Below the pieces are notes generated by a model. That model saw only the letters and a program-made list of their open reading frames with translations. It had not been told where the DNA came from and did no database searches. 64,000 nt of DNA from Liolophura sinensis (taxonomy: Eukaryota; Mollusca; Polyplacophora; Chitonida; Chitonidae): the NCBI RefSeq assembly GCF_032854445.1, contig NC_088307.1:7948017-8012016 (forward strand). Direction: 5' to 3'. Shown piece after piece: positions 12,601 through 22,243 of the stretch. Position 1 is the stretch's first letter. Each line of letters begins with the position of its first letter. The translations under genes were made by a program, and so were the position numbers.

Positions 12601-14435
12601 TTTGTCCTTGTTTAACGTGTAGGTATAGGTAAACCCTGATTCTTCTACCTTTTTGGTCACCTCGGCAACCAATATTTTGAAACATTCGGAGAGAAGTATG
12701 GGTTGTAGAGAAATAATTTGGGCAGTTGTATGAAGCTTGCATTTTTAGTGACACAAACAAGTCATTTTATACAATAATAAATGTATTTATTTATTATAAT
12801 AACTGTATGCACAAATTCCACTGAAAAAAGTGCTTTAGTGGTTGAAAAGGTTGATGATTTACAGTACGCTAAACGCTGAACGTCCTTATCGACACATTAT
12901 ATGTACTGTTCAGGCACAAATAATCGTCATAACGTCATGGAAAACGACTAAGTTAATACTCCACATCACCCAAATACGTAGTATCTTATTAAACACACAG
13001 CGTATGAATCATTCCATTTTGCATTAAATTCTATAACTTTTTATCAGCTTACCATAAGAGAGCGCAAGGTGCCGTTTTCTTGTAAGCAAGAATAAAATAC
13101 AGAAGACAACCTAGAGGTGTAAATGGTGTCCAGTGTGTAAACCTTGCCGTTACACGTGATTAAACTTTGTTGCCACCCAATGTTAAATATGTGCTACAGA
13201 ACTTCAAGTGATCAAGTGACAATTTATTTATTTATTTGATTGTTGTTTTACGCCGTACTCCAGAATATTTCACTTATACGACGGCGGCCAGCATTATGGT
13301 GGGTGGAAACCGGGCACAGCCCGGGGGAAACCCACGACCATCCGCAGGTTGCTGGCTGACCTTCCCACTTACGGCCGGAGAGGAAGCCAGCATGAGCTGG
13401 ACTTGAACTCACAGCGACCGCATTGGTGAGAGGCTCCTGGGTCATTACGCTGCGCTACTGAGGCCCCGATCAAGTGACAAAACGCTTTCTGTTACTGACA
13501 CTGAACTTGAGGCCTTGGCCTAAATATTCAAGTTCTGGATAGCTTACTTATCCTTATTCATGATTCAAACTTTTATTTAGTATAATACTGCTTTTTTAGT
13601 ATATACTCAGGTGATCTAAACTTAAACGAAGGTAGTGAATTTCTGCTTTTAGCTATATATTTCTCGCTCATTTATTTAGAACGCATTTAGCTGATGCAAA
13701 AGCGTCAAGAAATATAACCCAAGATGAGTTGTATATGTTTGTTTCATTTGGTAAACCTTGATGATGAAACGACATATAGAATGGCCATCGAGGCTCTGGT
13801 ATTTGCAGCGAATGTTTTAAAGGTACCACCATTTTAGACTGATTATAAATGTATGCTCCATTTTCATCGGTTTTTGGGGCCTTAGTGACAATGAGCCATC
13901 CACGACATTTGTGTGCATCGGTTTGGGCAGACTTTTTTTCGTTCAAGACCAGTAGACATCCATCGGGATAGCCTACATATCTGTGCGTCACATGAGCGAA
14001 CGCTCGGCAGTAACTTGTCAAAGGTCTGCGATTAACGCCGGGCATTCCGATTTATGCCACCCATAAAACTGACTAGCATGATATAAGAGATAAGTTAAGG
14101 GCATGACGTTAAGAAATAATTTAATAAATAGAATATATATGCCCTTTGGTACGTTACGTTCATGGTATACCCGCTTTGTTTTCCAGGAGCAGTACAGATT
14201 TTGTTACAAGACGTTATGGGACTTCATAAGTCTTCGGCTCACAGAAAAATCCTTCTCACAGGGATCGGAAACAATTGGCGACAAGCTGTATGCCGCACCC
14301 AGTCTCAACCTATCGCTCTACAGCTCGATCTATGACGTCGACGATGATGACGCAACATTCCAGGAGCCACGTTATCACTTTACCAATGGTCATCCAACCA
14401 CCCTCCAAGAACTGTATCGCGAAGGGTATATCTAA
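699..14435 (+). CDS. Receptor-type protein tyrosine phosphatase, FN3-repeat type (5' partial, 8 exons)
   Basis: Single-pass membrane receptor whose cytoplasmic domains would remove phosphate from phosphotyrosine. Exons deduced from GT-AG sites and phase: 699-916, 1929-2036, 3224-3532, 5170-5469, 6783-6994, 7210-7386, 10006-12576, 14187-14435. Junctions among exons 1-5 are phase 1, as usual for FN3 modules; later ones are phase 0. The 1,380 visible residues run: unassigned ectodomain piece, Thr/Pro-rich linker (exon 2), FN3-1 (exon 3), FN3-2 (exon 4), FN3-3 (exons 5+6), FN3-4 (exons 6+7), a juxtamembrane FN3-like domain with an RRRR convertase-type site (about 10348-10359), one transmembrane helix (about 10628-10710), PTP D1, PTP D2 and a short tail ending at TAA. 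The join RPQIVDQL|EQYRFCYKTLWDF across exons 7 and 8 restores the conserved end of D2. The exon-2 donor (gtacaa) is weak but is the one that fits the phase. The start codon and signal peptide are outside the window. The juxtamembrane domain recalls R2-class (LAR or PTPRK/M/T) receptors; the exact subfamily is not assigned. Confidence 0.92.
1436..1672 (+). repeat. Degenerate tRNA-derived SINE (related family)
   Basis: A tRNA-like start (cctgttcagatggttaaagc ...) is followed by ctggtttcctccacccataa and a tail with gaaacatttccgacagcggc then gttaagcaat. This parallels the order of SINE family 1 with strong divergence. It sits in the RPTP intron between exons 1 and 2. Confidence 0.5.
2366..2609 (+). 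repeat. SINE family 1, nearly full length, diverged
   Basis: Order matches the best copy at 42580: box-B-like tttaagtccagctcttactg, then ggccgtacgggggaaggc, the ctgcccgggtttctcctact segment, taatgctggccgccgtcgta, a gtgaaatattctgg core and an ataaacaaataaata tail. The 5' tRNA half is eroded. Confidence 0.8.
3002..3134 (+). repeat. SINE family 1, 3' half
   Basis: Begins at the cctgtggatggtcacgggtc segment, contains a C-tract, ggtttcctcccaccataatg and a gtgaaatattctagagtatg core, and ends in (ataa)n. It lies about 90 bp before RPTP exon 3. Confidence 0.8.
4128..4198 (+). repeat. SINE tail fragment
   Basis: A diverged tail with tattcttgagtaggcgcata, caaacatcaaataaataaat. Only the 3' end of a SINE is recognisable. 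The rest of the 3533-5169 intron shows no gene. Confidence 0.4.
5983..6500 (+). repeat. 32-bp minisatellite in an RPTP intron (about 16 copies)
   Basis: Unit of the type gcagccagttagttttgaaa plus tgtagccattgt. The gcag anchors recur at 32-bp spacing (5999, 6031, 6063 and onward). Some units are shortened where gcagccag becomes gcag. It lies in the intron between FN3-2 and FN3-3 and has no coding role. Confidence 0.9.
9004..9450 (-). pseudogene. Non-LTR retrotransposon fragment (ORF2 C-terminus), broken
   Basis: Read on the minus strand, two frame-consistent stretches are separated by a stop: one ends in RRREWN, then a stop, then LPPLLKTTQSSSVFKSRLK. This matches the W-N-x-L-P...S-x-F-K-x-x-L-K pattern near the C-terminus of many LINE (CR1/L2/Jockey-like) reverse transcriptases. 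The stop falls at the usual variable residue between WN and LP. The 3' end runs into an ATT/TTTA-rich tail at about 9053-9090. It sits in the RPTP intron, antisense to the gene. The family is not assigned and the identification rests on pattern memory. Confidence 0.55.
9755..9885 (+). repeat. Partial SINE, family 2 (tRNA-like head)
   Basis: Head with ggagcgtccgcgtcgaaatt and a box-B-like gggatcgaacccaggtcgtg, followed by tcataccaaagac. The same head and linker occur at 19374-19672 and, on the other strand, at 47905-48045. It lies in the RPTP intron before exon 7. Confidence 0.65.
10006..12576 (+). other. Exon 7 of the RPTP: half FN3, juxtamembrane FN3, TM, PTP D1 and D2 in one exon
   Basis: An uninterrupted 2,571-bp exon (857 codons) between acceptor ttttttctcag and donor gtaaga. 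D1 holds the P-loop HCGTGVGRTG (Cys codon 11539-11541, Arg retained), so the HC-X5-R signature is complete. Its general-acid loop reads WPEHGVP instead of WPDHGVP (Glu codon 11446-11448), its phosphotyrosine loop reads NRF instead of NRY (Phe 11038-11040), and TIRQY near the end keeps the Q-loop Gln. D2 has HCSDGATQSG, with the P-loop Arg replaced by Gln (12454-12456), and WTG in place of WPD (12322-12330), so D2 is predicted to be catalytically dead. D2 keeps the NRY and QYWPD motifs. In known RPTPs an inactive D2 acts as a regulatory or scaffold domain. Confidence 0.9.
13223..13467 (-). repeat. SINE family 1 with perfect 13-bp target-site duplication
   Basis: A full body on the minus strand, from the ggcctcagtagc-type head to a tttatttatttatttgatt tail. 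It is flanked by identical GATCAAGTGACAA copies at 13210-13222 and 13468-13480, the target-site duplication expected of LINE-driven retroposition. The tRNA head lacks about 15-20 bp present in the 42580 copy. It lies in the last RPTP intron and looks relatively young. Confidence 0.92.
13668..14045 (-). CDS. Unidentified 125-codon antisense ORF in the last RPTP intron
   Basis: An open frame with an ATG and a plausible residue mix (Cys pairs, YPDG and RGWLI stretches), but no family I recognise. It is antisense to the RPTP and ends about 140 bp before exon 8. No poly(A) signal or splice partners were identified. It could be a chance ORF, a decayed element or an exon of an antisense gene; chance is the default reading. 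Confidence 0.15.
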   Translation of the reverse strand: MPGVNRRPLTSYCRAFAHVTHRYVGYPDGCLLVLNEKKSAQTDAHKCRGWLIVTKAPKTDENGAYIYNQSKMVVPLKHSLQIPEPRWPFYMSFHHQGLPNETNIYNSSWVIFLDAFASAKCVLNK

Positions 14436-14976
14436 TTATCTTGTTCCAGGTCGAAATTTTCAAAGATTTTTCCACATTTCAACTGGTATAAACGGTCTTA
14501 AGTGCGAAATGCATTGTATAACAGTGTCATTTAAACAATTTGCAGAAGGTAATGTTTCGAGCAGATTCTCTTCGTCAATTTTTTTGTCTTTTTAAGCATT
14601 ACTTTTAAATGCTTGACTAGACTTTTATGTTTGCGTTTTAATTCAGTAAAATGGAAAAATGTTATGTTCTTTATTCTGTTGAAAACATTTTATCTGCCAG
14701 GTTGGGAGTATGTCCCTAAAACCTTTTATCGCTAAAAACTTTTAGAAAGAGGTTTCTGTAAATTTAGGTAGGTACGAAATATTAACAAGACATACTATGA
14801 CATAGATGTACATTGTTTCCCAGTGTCTAAGGGCTAAGTTTTTTGCAATGTTTTATGTCATAAATTCGTGGGATTTGCTAAGGTACTAGAATGTTTTGTT
14901 CCTGTGATAGAGGATTTATGTACCTACTCTGCACCATGTAGTAATGGTGTAATGTAATAATATCTAAAATGTTTTA

Positions 14977-14982
14977 AATAAA
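14977..14982 (+). promoter_or_regulatory. Candidate poly(A) signal of the RPTP
   Basis: AATAAA about 540 bp after the RPTP stop codon, in the sense strand of AT-rich sequence that would be the 3' UTR. It is the nearest clear hexamer I noticed; no cleavage evidence is available. Confidence 0.35.
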
Positions 14983-15084
14983 CCCCAAGATACAGTGAGT
15001 TAGTCATGCATATTTGATATTTCATTTTGCATTTTATGAAAAGCGGATTTCTGTACGTTTGTGGTATAACGCCAACTGTAAGTC

Positions 15085-15290
15085 TTGATAGCTCACGCAT
15101 CTAAGCATATCTTGTGCTGGACACGATAGGCATTCAAACCATGACGTCGCGTGTTCGAATCCAGCTGCTGCTAAAGTGATTAAGACTAAGTATAAGATGG
15201 CCTGCCAGATACCTGGCTGTATGAACCTGGCTGCCGTCTTTCAAATGAAATATCCTCGAACATGGCATAAAGTAAACGGCTGTGAAACAG
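15085..15290 (+). repeat. Diverged tRNA-derived SINE
   Basis: A tRNA-like region with box-B-like cgtgttcgaatccagctgct, then a body with tgaacctggctgccgtcttt and a tail containing gaaatatcctcgaacatggc, ataaagtaaacggc. The order parallels family 1 but identity is low. It is just downstream of the RPTP gene. Confidence 0.5.
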
Positions 15291-16361
15291 TAATTCAGAA
15301 TATTTTATAAACAATTAAATGAAAATGCTTTATTGAATTAGTGCTGTTGCTAACGTTACATAAGTATTAATCTAAGTTTTTATGTGTATATGAATAATGC
15401 CTTGTATTTAATATCTAAGGAGTTAGACTGCAATATTTGATTTTTGTATTTTGCTTGTCACTTTATTTTCTTAAACTCAGTGTATATTGTGTCATGCTAA
15501 ATGATATACAGGTTAAATGCTACACGTGATTTCCTAATAATGTAAAGTAAAAAATTCTGGCTGTCGCATGTTGATTATTTACAGTAAATGGCTTGAGAAA
15601 CTGACACCCTGGCTCCGCAGAATAACCAACGTTTTAGGAATTCAGAATGGTCAAGATGCAAATTTTGCTTCTTTTTTTTTTTTGCTCGTAGCTTTTTAGA
15701 TCATATTTGTCCAGCCAGTATAAGGGGGTTTTTGAGTTGGAACCTTTTTATTGCAAAAGAAAAAATGAAGTCCTACTTTATCATTTGACCTGCTCGATGT
15801 AAGGCAACTATTTTGATTACGTTTATCATAATATGGGCGTTTGAGAGTATTAAGAGTGTACAAATGATGGGGAAAAATATTAATGAGTTGCACTGTCGTG
15901 AATTTTAGAGATTCTTAAAGGAAAGAGGCGTCATTTGTGCCTCTCGAACACCGTGGGACATATTATCGGTATGTTAATGTCAACAGAGCTTACCTAACAT
16001 TTCTCACAAATTGCGTTATACAACATCGTGCTGTTACCTTTAACAAGAAAAGAGTTCGAACCTGAAACTCCTCTCTTATCAAAAAGATGTGACGTGAAAC
16101 AATCTGTGATCAGTTGTTTCCACTGACTTGGTGATAGGTGAAGTAGTTTTTTTACAGTGCCGAAAGCGTACATATTCAAACAAGCATATTCATGAAGAGT
16201 TAATGAAGTTGATAACAGTTGATAAAAGAGGACAGTATAGGATCGACTATGCATCACACACTTCGCTGTAATATTTACGTGGCTACCCGTTTCTTGCCCG
16301 CAACAGGTGGCCCTTTCTTTGTCTTGGATGTGAATGGCTTTAAGTCAACGAACAATTGTTC

Positions 16362-16607
16362 ATTTATTTATTTGTTTGTTTGTGTTACGCCGTACTCAAG
16401 AATGTTTCACTTATATGGTGGGAGGAAACCGGGCAGAGCCCAGGGAAAGCCCACGACCATCCGCAGGTTGCCGAAAGACCTTCCCACGTACGGCCGGAGA
16501 GGAAGCCAGAGAAGCCTGGACTTGAAGTCACAACGACCACATCTGTGAAAGACTCCTGGTTCATTGTGCTGCGCTTGCATGCTAATCAACTCGGCCACTG
16601 AGGCCCT
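16362..16607 (-). repeat. SINE family 1, nearly full length
   Basis: On the minus strand: a tRNA-like head ending at aggccctact, a box-B-like segment (gacttgaagtcacaacgacc on the plus strand), the central agggaaagcccacgaccatc, and a tail beginning tttatttatttgtttg. Several apparent ORFs here come from the repeat itself. Confidence 0.85.
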
Positions 16608-18574
16608 ACTTACAGTTGTAATTACTGGTAGATTTTAAACCTTGAATTCACCATCTTTTTACTTTACTTAGAGTTTTTCTTGTATGAATTTGTCCTGTAG
16701 GTGCAATCTGAATCAACTCGGCTGGATATAGGAATATTCCTACATCTAGCTGAATTTATTCAGATTTCTGTAAGCGTAATCAGACACTTTCCTTAAGGTC
16801 TGGTATTATCTCTTGATTTGTTTCTACCTGTTTAATTACTACAAAGTTTTTGTTGTATGGCAGCCTGTCAGATTTTTTAGGGTTTGGACATTTTTGCTCA
16901 ATTTAACGAAAAACATCGATTTTTCGTCCAAAACTCTTCTCATATGTACAAGTTGGCCACCATTAAATGACGTCTGGATTTCCAGGAAAATCTTAAGTTT
17001 TTAGTACTTCGATAAAAGATAACCGTTTTCTAACACTTCCTAAAACACATTTCTAACACTGTCCAACAAGCTTATTTTAACACTTCCTTTCATCAGTACT
17101 AAACATACGTAACATCTAACACTGGGAATTTTGAAACTGTAAGCACGTGACATTAATATTGTCATGACGTCATACAGTTAATATAAGGGAGCAATCGGTG
17201 ATATAGTTGACAGGAAAAAGACAGAGGTATGAACTGAAAATACAAATGTTCACCTCGACAGCCATTTTGGCGTGCACTTGATGTTAATTTGCGAAATAAC
17301 TGTGAACACAAAATAAATCAGCTCTAAAATATGCACTGTCAAACGTAAACGTATCAAGTAGTAGTTTTATGGAAAAGAAATCGTTTGTGTGAAACTCCAC
17401 GAAAAATTACTAAACGGAGACAATCTGGACACTGTTAGCTTTGACGAGGGTCTTCATACCAGAAACCAGTCGTGGACTAAATTGATTTAAACTGTTACAA
17501 GGACACGTGTAAAAGACACTCATTGCCATGGCGGTAAAAGTTGACTTCACCTTACGATTAATTTGTTGAACATGGCCTGAGAAGCAGTAGGCACCAAACG
17601 TCCCGAATAACCAAATAGATCCAAACTGCTCACCAATTAGTTCTATACTGTATATCTAATTATAAGCACCTATTACAAGCATTGTTTTGTACCCACTTTA
17701 AAAGTACGATTCAGCCTACAATCTTGCCAGTTATAAACATTTGAACATGTATTAGACTCTGATAAATATTTCAAAAATATTATGGTTTACAAATATTATC
17801 GTCAATTTCCAACACTGTACGTGATGCAGAAATTTTTTGAAGATCTGACCGCATTATGCATTCTGCCAATGCACTGAAACACCAAAATAACGGCAATCTG
17901 AAGACTTTTATCTTCGACAAGAATCTTTATACCAGAAAGTATGCGTAGGCTAATATTTTGTATGTTTTCTGTTTAAAAGTCGATAAACTATTGTTTAATT
18001 TATTTAAAATTAATATGTACTTATACAAATAAACTGCAAGACTTGTGTTTCGGATTAGGTGTGTGTATAATTACTTGGTAATTACGAATTTTTCTCATCA
18101 TCATCATCAGTTATACTTTGAGTACCGATTGCGAAATACGAAAATACGGATTTACGGACCATTATTAGAATTACAGAATTTGAAGTAGGCATTAAAAATT
18201 GAAATTTGTTTTGTTTTCATTAGTATTGCATAATGTCGAACTAGTAATGAGTAATTTAAGATAATTTAGATCGGTTATCAATAATGTGTTACTATAATTC
18301 TATAAAATGTTATTTTTATTGGTGATTTGTTAGCATTTAATGGACATGAGTTTGCATGTATGAGTCAGCGGCAGTTATATTAGTTGATTATTTGATTATA
18401 CTGATATACTGCAGCATGCACATCGTGGGATGTTCAAAACCACATTACCAAAAAATGCAAATATTGTGCCACTAGACTTTAGATATATATACCTAGAAAG
18501 GTGTATTTTTTCGTCCACGATTATAATAGATATTTAAAAACACAAATATAAGTGTTATTTGGTGAATTGTTCTC
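16608..18574. other. Intergenic AT-rich DNA, no gene seen
   Basis: No coding exon, tRNA or recognisable transposon was found on either strand. A loose cluster of taacactt/ctaacact words occurs at about 17027-17130 without clear periodicity. Confidence 0.6.
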
Positions 18575-19372
18575 TTTTTGTGTTTTCGTCTGCTGTCCCC
18601 TGTGTGGACTATTCTCAGTGTTACAGTGATGCAAACTAGTGTGGTGAATGAATGATTGATTGATTTGTGTGTTTTTTTCTGCTGTCCCCTATGTGGACTG
18701 TTCTTTTGTTACAGTCATGCAATCTAGTATGGTGATTGAATGATTGATTGATTTGTATGTTTTGGTCTGCTGTCCCCTATATGGACTGTTCTTTTGTTAC
18801 AGTCATGCAAACCAGTGAGGTGATTGAATGATTGATTGATTTGTGTGTTCTGGTCTGCTGTCCCGTATGTGGACTGTTCTTTTGTTACAGTGATGCAGCC
18901 TAGTATGGTGATTGAATGACTGATTGATTTGTGTGTTTTGGTCTGCTGTCCCCTATGTGGACTGTTCTTTTGTTACAGTGATGCAAACTAGTGTGGTGAT
19001 TGAATGATTGATTGATTTGTGTGTTTTTTTCTGCTGTCCCCTATGTGGACTGTTCTTTTGTTACAGTCATGCAAACTAGTATGGTGAATGAATGATTGAT
19101 TGATTTGTGTGTTTTGGTCTGCTGTCGCCTATGTGGACTGTTCTTTTGTTACAGTGATGCAAACTAGTGTGGTGATTGAATGATTGATTGATTTGTGTGT
19201 TTTGGTCTGCTGTCGCCTATGTGGACTGTTCTTTTGTTACAGTGATGCAAACTAGTGTGGTGATTGAATGATTGATTGATTTGTGTGTTTTGGTCTGCTG
19301 TCCCCTATATGGACTGTTCTTTTGTTACAGTGATGTAATCTAGTGAGATGATTGAATGATTGATTGATGACC
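18575..19372 (+). repeat. 88-bp satellite-like tandem array (9 copies)
   Basis: Unit built on tgatttgtgtgttttggtct, gctgtcccctatgtggactg, ttcttttgttacagtgatgc and tggtgattgaatgattgatt. The gttacag anchor falls at 18620, 18708 and 18796 and continues at 88-bp steps to about 19324. Copies differ by scattered substitutions. A further diverged unit lies beyond an inserted SINE at 19673-19790. Confidence 0.93.
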
Positions 19373-19373
19373 G

Positions 19374-19672
19374 GCCCGGATGGTTTAGCTGGTAGAGCGT
19401 CTGGGTTGGGTGGTACATCCAGGGTTAAACCTGGGTCGGGTCACACCTAAGACCTTCAAAGAGGAAGTTGTAACTTCCCAGCTTGGTGTTCAGCGTTGAG
19501 GAGATAATGCAAACTTTGCTTTCAGTAAACCGTCTTATTGAAGCAGCACTGGATAAAAGAGCGGTGGAAATCCGTCTTGCAACAAGGAGGCACATTACAT
19601 GCACTCTAATGACTTCTTCGTCGTCATATGACTGAAAAATTGTTAATGACGACTTTAAACCCTAAGCATTCC
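19374..19672 (+). repeat. SINE family 2, full length, inserted in the 88-bp array
   Basis: tRNA-like head ggatggtttagctggtagag with a box-B-like region at cagggttaaacctgggtcgg. The body has gaggaagttgtaacttccc, gcggtggaaatccgtcttgc and cttcgtcgtcatatgactga. The nearly complete second copy is at 42839-43156 on the minus strand. gattgattga sequence flanks both sides, as expected if it landed inside the array. Confidence 0.85.
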
Positions 19673-19790
19673 CTCGATTGATTGATTGATTGATTGATTT
19701 TTATTGCTTTATATGTCCTGGTCTGCAGTCCCCTGCGTAAACTGTTCTTAGTGTGGCAGTGATGCAAACTAGTGTAATAATTTATGGATC
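19673..19790 (+). repeat. Diverged continuation of the 88-bp array
   Basis: After the SINE, (gatt)n is followed by tggtctgcagtcccctgcgt, aaactgttcttagtgtggca and gtgatgcaaactagtg, one recognisable but diverged unit. Confidence 0.8.
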
Positions 19791-20587
19791 GATTGATTGA
19801 TTAATGCAGTTAGAATACTTTTTGTAATTTATAATGTTAAACCCCATGGCCTAAGTTTCGACACCAAGAACTCAGTGCCGAAGGTGACGTCATAATCATT
19901 TAAAAACAAGTGGCATCCTTGACAATAGAGTTTGGGAATAATTCATTTTACAAGCGCTGCGACAACATACGGTTAGAAGAAACTCCAAGCCATTCTGAAG
20001 TGAGATCATATTTCACAATTAAGAAATAAGAAAAAATTCGTTTATTAAGGTTATATTATACTCAAAGGTGTGAACAGTTTCGGATGTGGCAGTGTTAGAC
20101 GCACGGTTTAGAATGTTGATAGCACTTCAGGTAACTGATGTCGCTCTTTGTCGATAACATTCTCCACCAAATATCCAGTGCGCCACTTTGTAAAAATAAT
20201 TATGACTTTCCCTAGGCAATGAATTTGGTGTCGAAATCAAGCTTAAGTGGATTAACATTATGAAGTAGAAAAATTGACTTGCTTTGCATTTTCCTTCCTT
20301 AAATCCAGCTTATCAATGTATTGCGCTTGAGGTGTTATACGTGTTACAAATAAAAGTCAATTTTGAATACGTCTAATTTTATAGAGAACTGATCATGGAC
20401 GGCAGTTTAAAAGAAACCGACTATAATACAGCAATTACTTCAATATATCATTGGCTTGTTGTTGAAATCATGACCACCATCTTAATGTTAGACACAAAAA
20501 ATGTTTGTGTGAAATGACGTATTACATAAAAAATGGCCCTATAAGGCCAGTTGTATGGGAAGAGGAAACCAAAATGAAATCAGTTAC

Positions 20588-20836
20588 TATTTATTTATTT
20601 ATTTGTTTGATGCCATACTTAAGAATTGTTCACTTATATGCAGGCGGTCAGTTTTAGGGGTGGGAGAAACTGGATCGTTCAGGATTGTCATTTGATTGAT
20701 TGATTTATTTATTTGACTGGTGTTTTACGCCGTACTCAAGAATATTTCACTTATACGACGTCGCCAGCATTATGGTGTGAGGAAACCGAGCAGAGCCCTG
20801 AGGAAACCCTCGACCATCCGCAGGTTGCTGGCAGAC
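20588..20836 (-). repeat. Two adjacent SINE family 1 3' fragments
   Basis: A first diverged fragment (20588-20674, with a cttatatgcaggcggtcag core) is followed by a better one (20690-20836, with acgccgtactcaagaatatt and cattatggtgtgaggaaacc). Both are on the minus strand and truncated toward the head. Confidence 0.75.
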
Positions 20837-21073
20837 GATTGTCATTTGATATGTTACTGAACAGGCATGCGGACCGAATTGATGGAAGACAAATTGTATT
20901 CACCGAATAGTAAGGGTAAACTGCCTCCCTAACAAATGAACAATATTTTACTCTGTCTTTCGTTTGAAAACAGTGCTGTAAATCTTTTGCGCAGACCAAT
21001 AAGGTACACATAGAACACTTACTGGAGAAATACAAGTACTTGCTATTGGTTTATAATATAAACATACCATCAG

Positions 21074-21216
21074 ATTATTTATTTAACTATTTATTTGATT
21101 GCGGCCAGCAATATGATGGGAGGAAATCCGGCAAAGTCCGGAGAAAACCCGCGACCATCAGCAGGTTGGTGCAAGGCCTTTCCACGTCCTTGGCATCCTA
21201 ACCACTCGGCTACTAA
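21074..21216 (-). repeat. SINE family 1 fragment with internal deletion
   Basis: A tttatttgatt tail joins directly to cggccagcaatatgatggga, so the gtgaaatattcttgag core is missing. The central gaccatcagcaggttg segment is present. Confidence 0.7.
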
Positions 21217-21868
21217 TGTATTGGTGTTAATACGTCAGTAGTTTGTATTTTCGCAAGTCCCTGTAACTTTACAGACAGCTTATACCTGGAGTAAGCTGGG
21301 AAAACGTAGTAAACTTCTTGAGGTAAAAGCCAGTCTGATTTAGTCAATTCCAATTTGTATGGCCTACAGATAATAGATGCTTAAAGTACAAATGGCCCTG
21401 TTTCTGCATTAGATGTATTGTTTCAAAGGTACGCGAGGGGCTGCAAAAACAGGGGAGAGCTGTTTACCCACAGAAAAGTGCGCTGTTAAGCCCAAACTGC
21501 CAGCAAATTTTCTGTAAAAATGCTCCATTTGGCAGTACAGAGATATAGTGTCGTCGACTATACTTGTTGCCAGTCGTACAAGTGGCTGTAAAACACCAAT
21601 CAAATAAATACATAAATATGTTTAGTTGTGCCCAAGGTTTCATAAACAAAGAGAAGGGAGGAGATGGGGGATGGGTTTCTACACAGTCCCTGCCCATTAC
21701 CGCGATGTATAGACAGAGTGATGTGTAGAGGAAATCAGAGCGTTCTAAGTAAACTACTTAACTATGGCATGCATAACTGACGCACTTTTTCGCGTCCACA
21801 GCTAACCGTGCCTAAGTGCACGCCATGCTTGTTGGAGGCAAGTGATCTCATACGACCTTCACGTAACA

Positions 21869-22243
21869 GGCCACAGACCCCCATTAGTTTTCCATAAGCG
21901 ACAATGTTAACGTTTAGCGCTGTAGCTCAGTTCCAAACATTCCGAGGCCAATAAGCTTTGGTGCATACCTGGCCCTGTGCATGCCTAGCAACGCCAAGGG
22001 GACGTCACTCGCAGCCTCATCACCACCTGTCTCCTTGTGTCCTCTCGCCCAGAATTTCAAACTTTCACCATTAAAACTCATACCTGCCCAAAGCTTAGAC
22101 AATTTCCATCATTTTGATACCAAGCATGCACTTGTACACCAAAAACGGCAGGCTGGCAGCAAAAAAAAACTTTACACCCTAAAATACACAGAACTACAAT
22201 CGTCCCTACTGAAAAACGGAAGTTGTAATGGGGGTCTGTGTCC
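21869..22243 (+). mobile_element. MITE-like element, copy A (375 bp)
   Basis: It starts GGCCACAGACCCCCATTAG and ends TAATGGGGGTCTGTGTCC, imperfect terminal inverted repeats of about 18 bp with one mismatch. The first ~110 bp and last ~66 bp are almost identical to copy B at 23602-23907. It holds no ORF worth calling and would be a non-autonomous DNA transposon mobilised in trans. A target-site duplication is not obvious. Confidence 0.8.

Noticed and set aside
10125..12760. Numerous 60-108-codon ORFs antisense to, or out of frame with, the phosphatase exon
   Set aside because: Shadow frames of a strongly supported coding exon.
16219..16601. Three overlapping ORFs on plus and one on minus
   Set aside because: They fall within a SINE family 1 copy and reflect its sequence, not a gene.
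18575..19372. Tandem arrays that superficially look like CRISPR repeats (also 25190-26960, 5983-6500, 59090-59750)
   Set aside because: Units are head-to-tail with no unique spacers, in an intron-containing animal genome; they are minisatellites.
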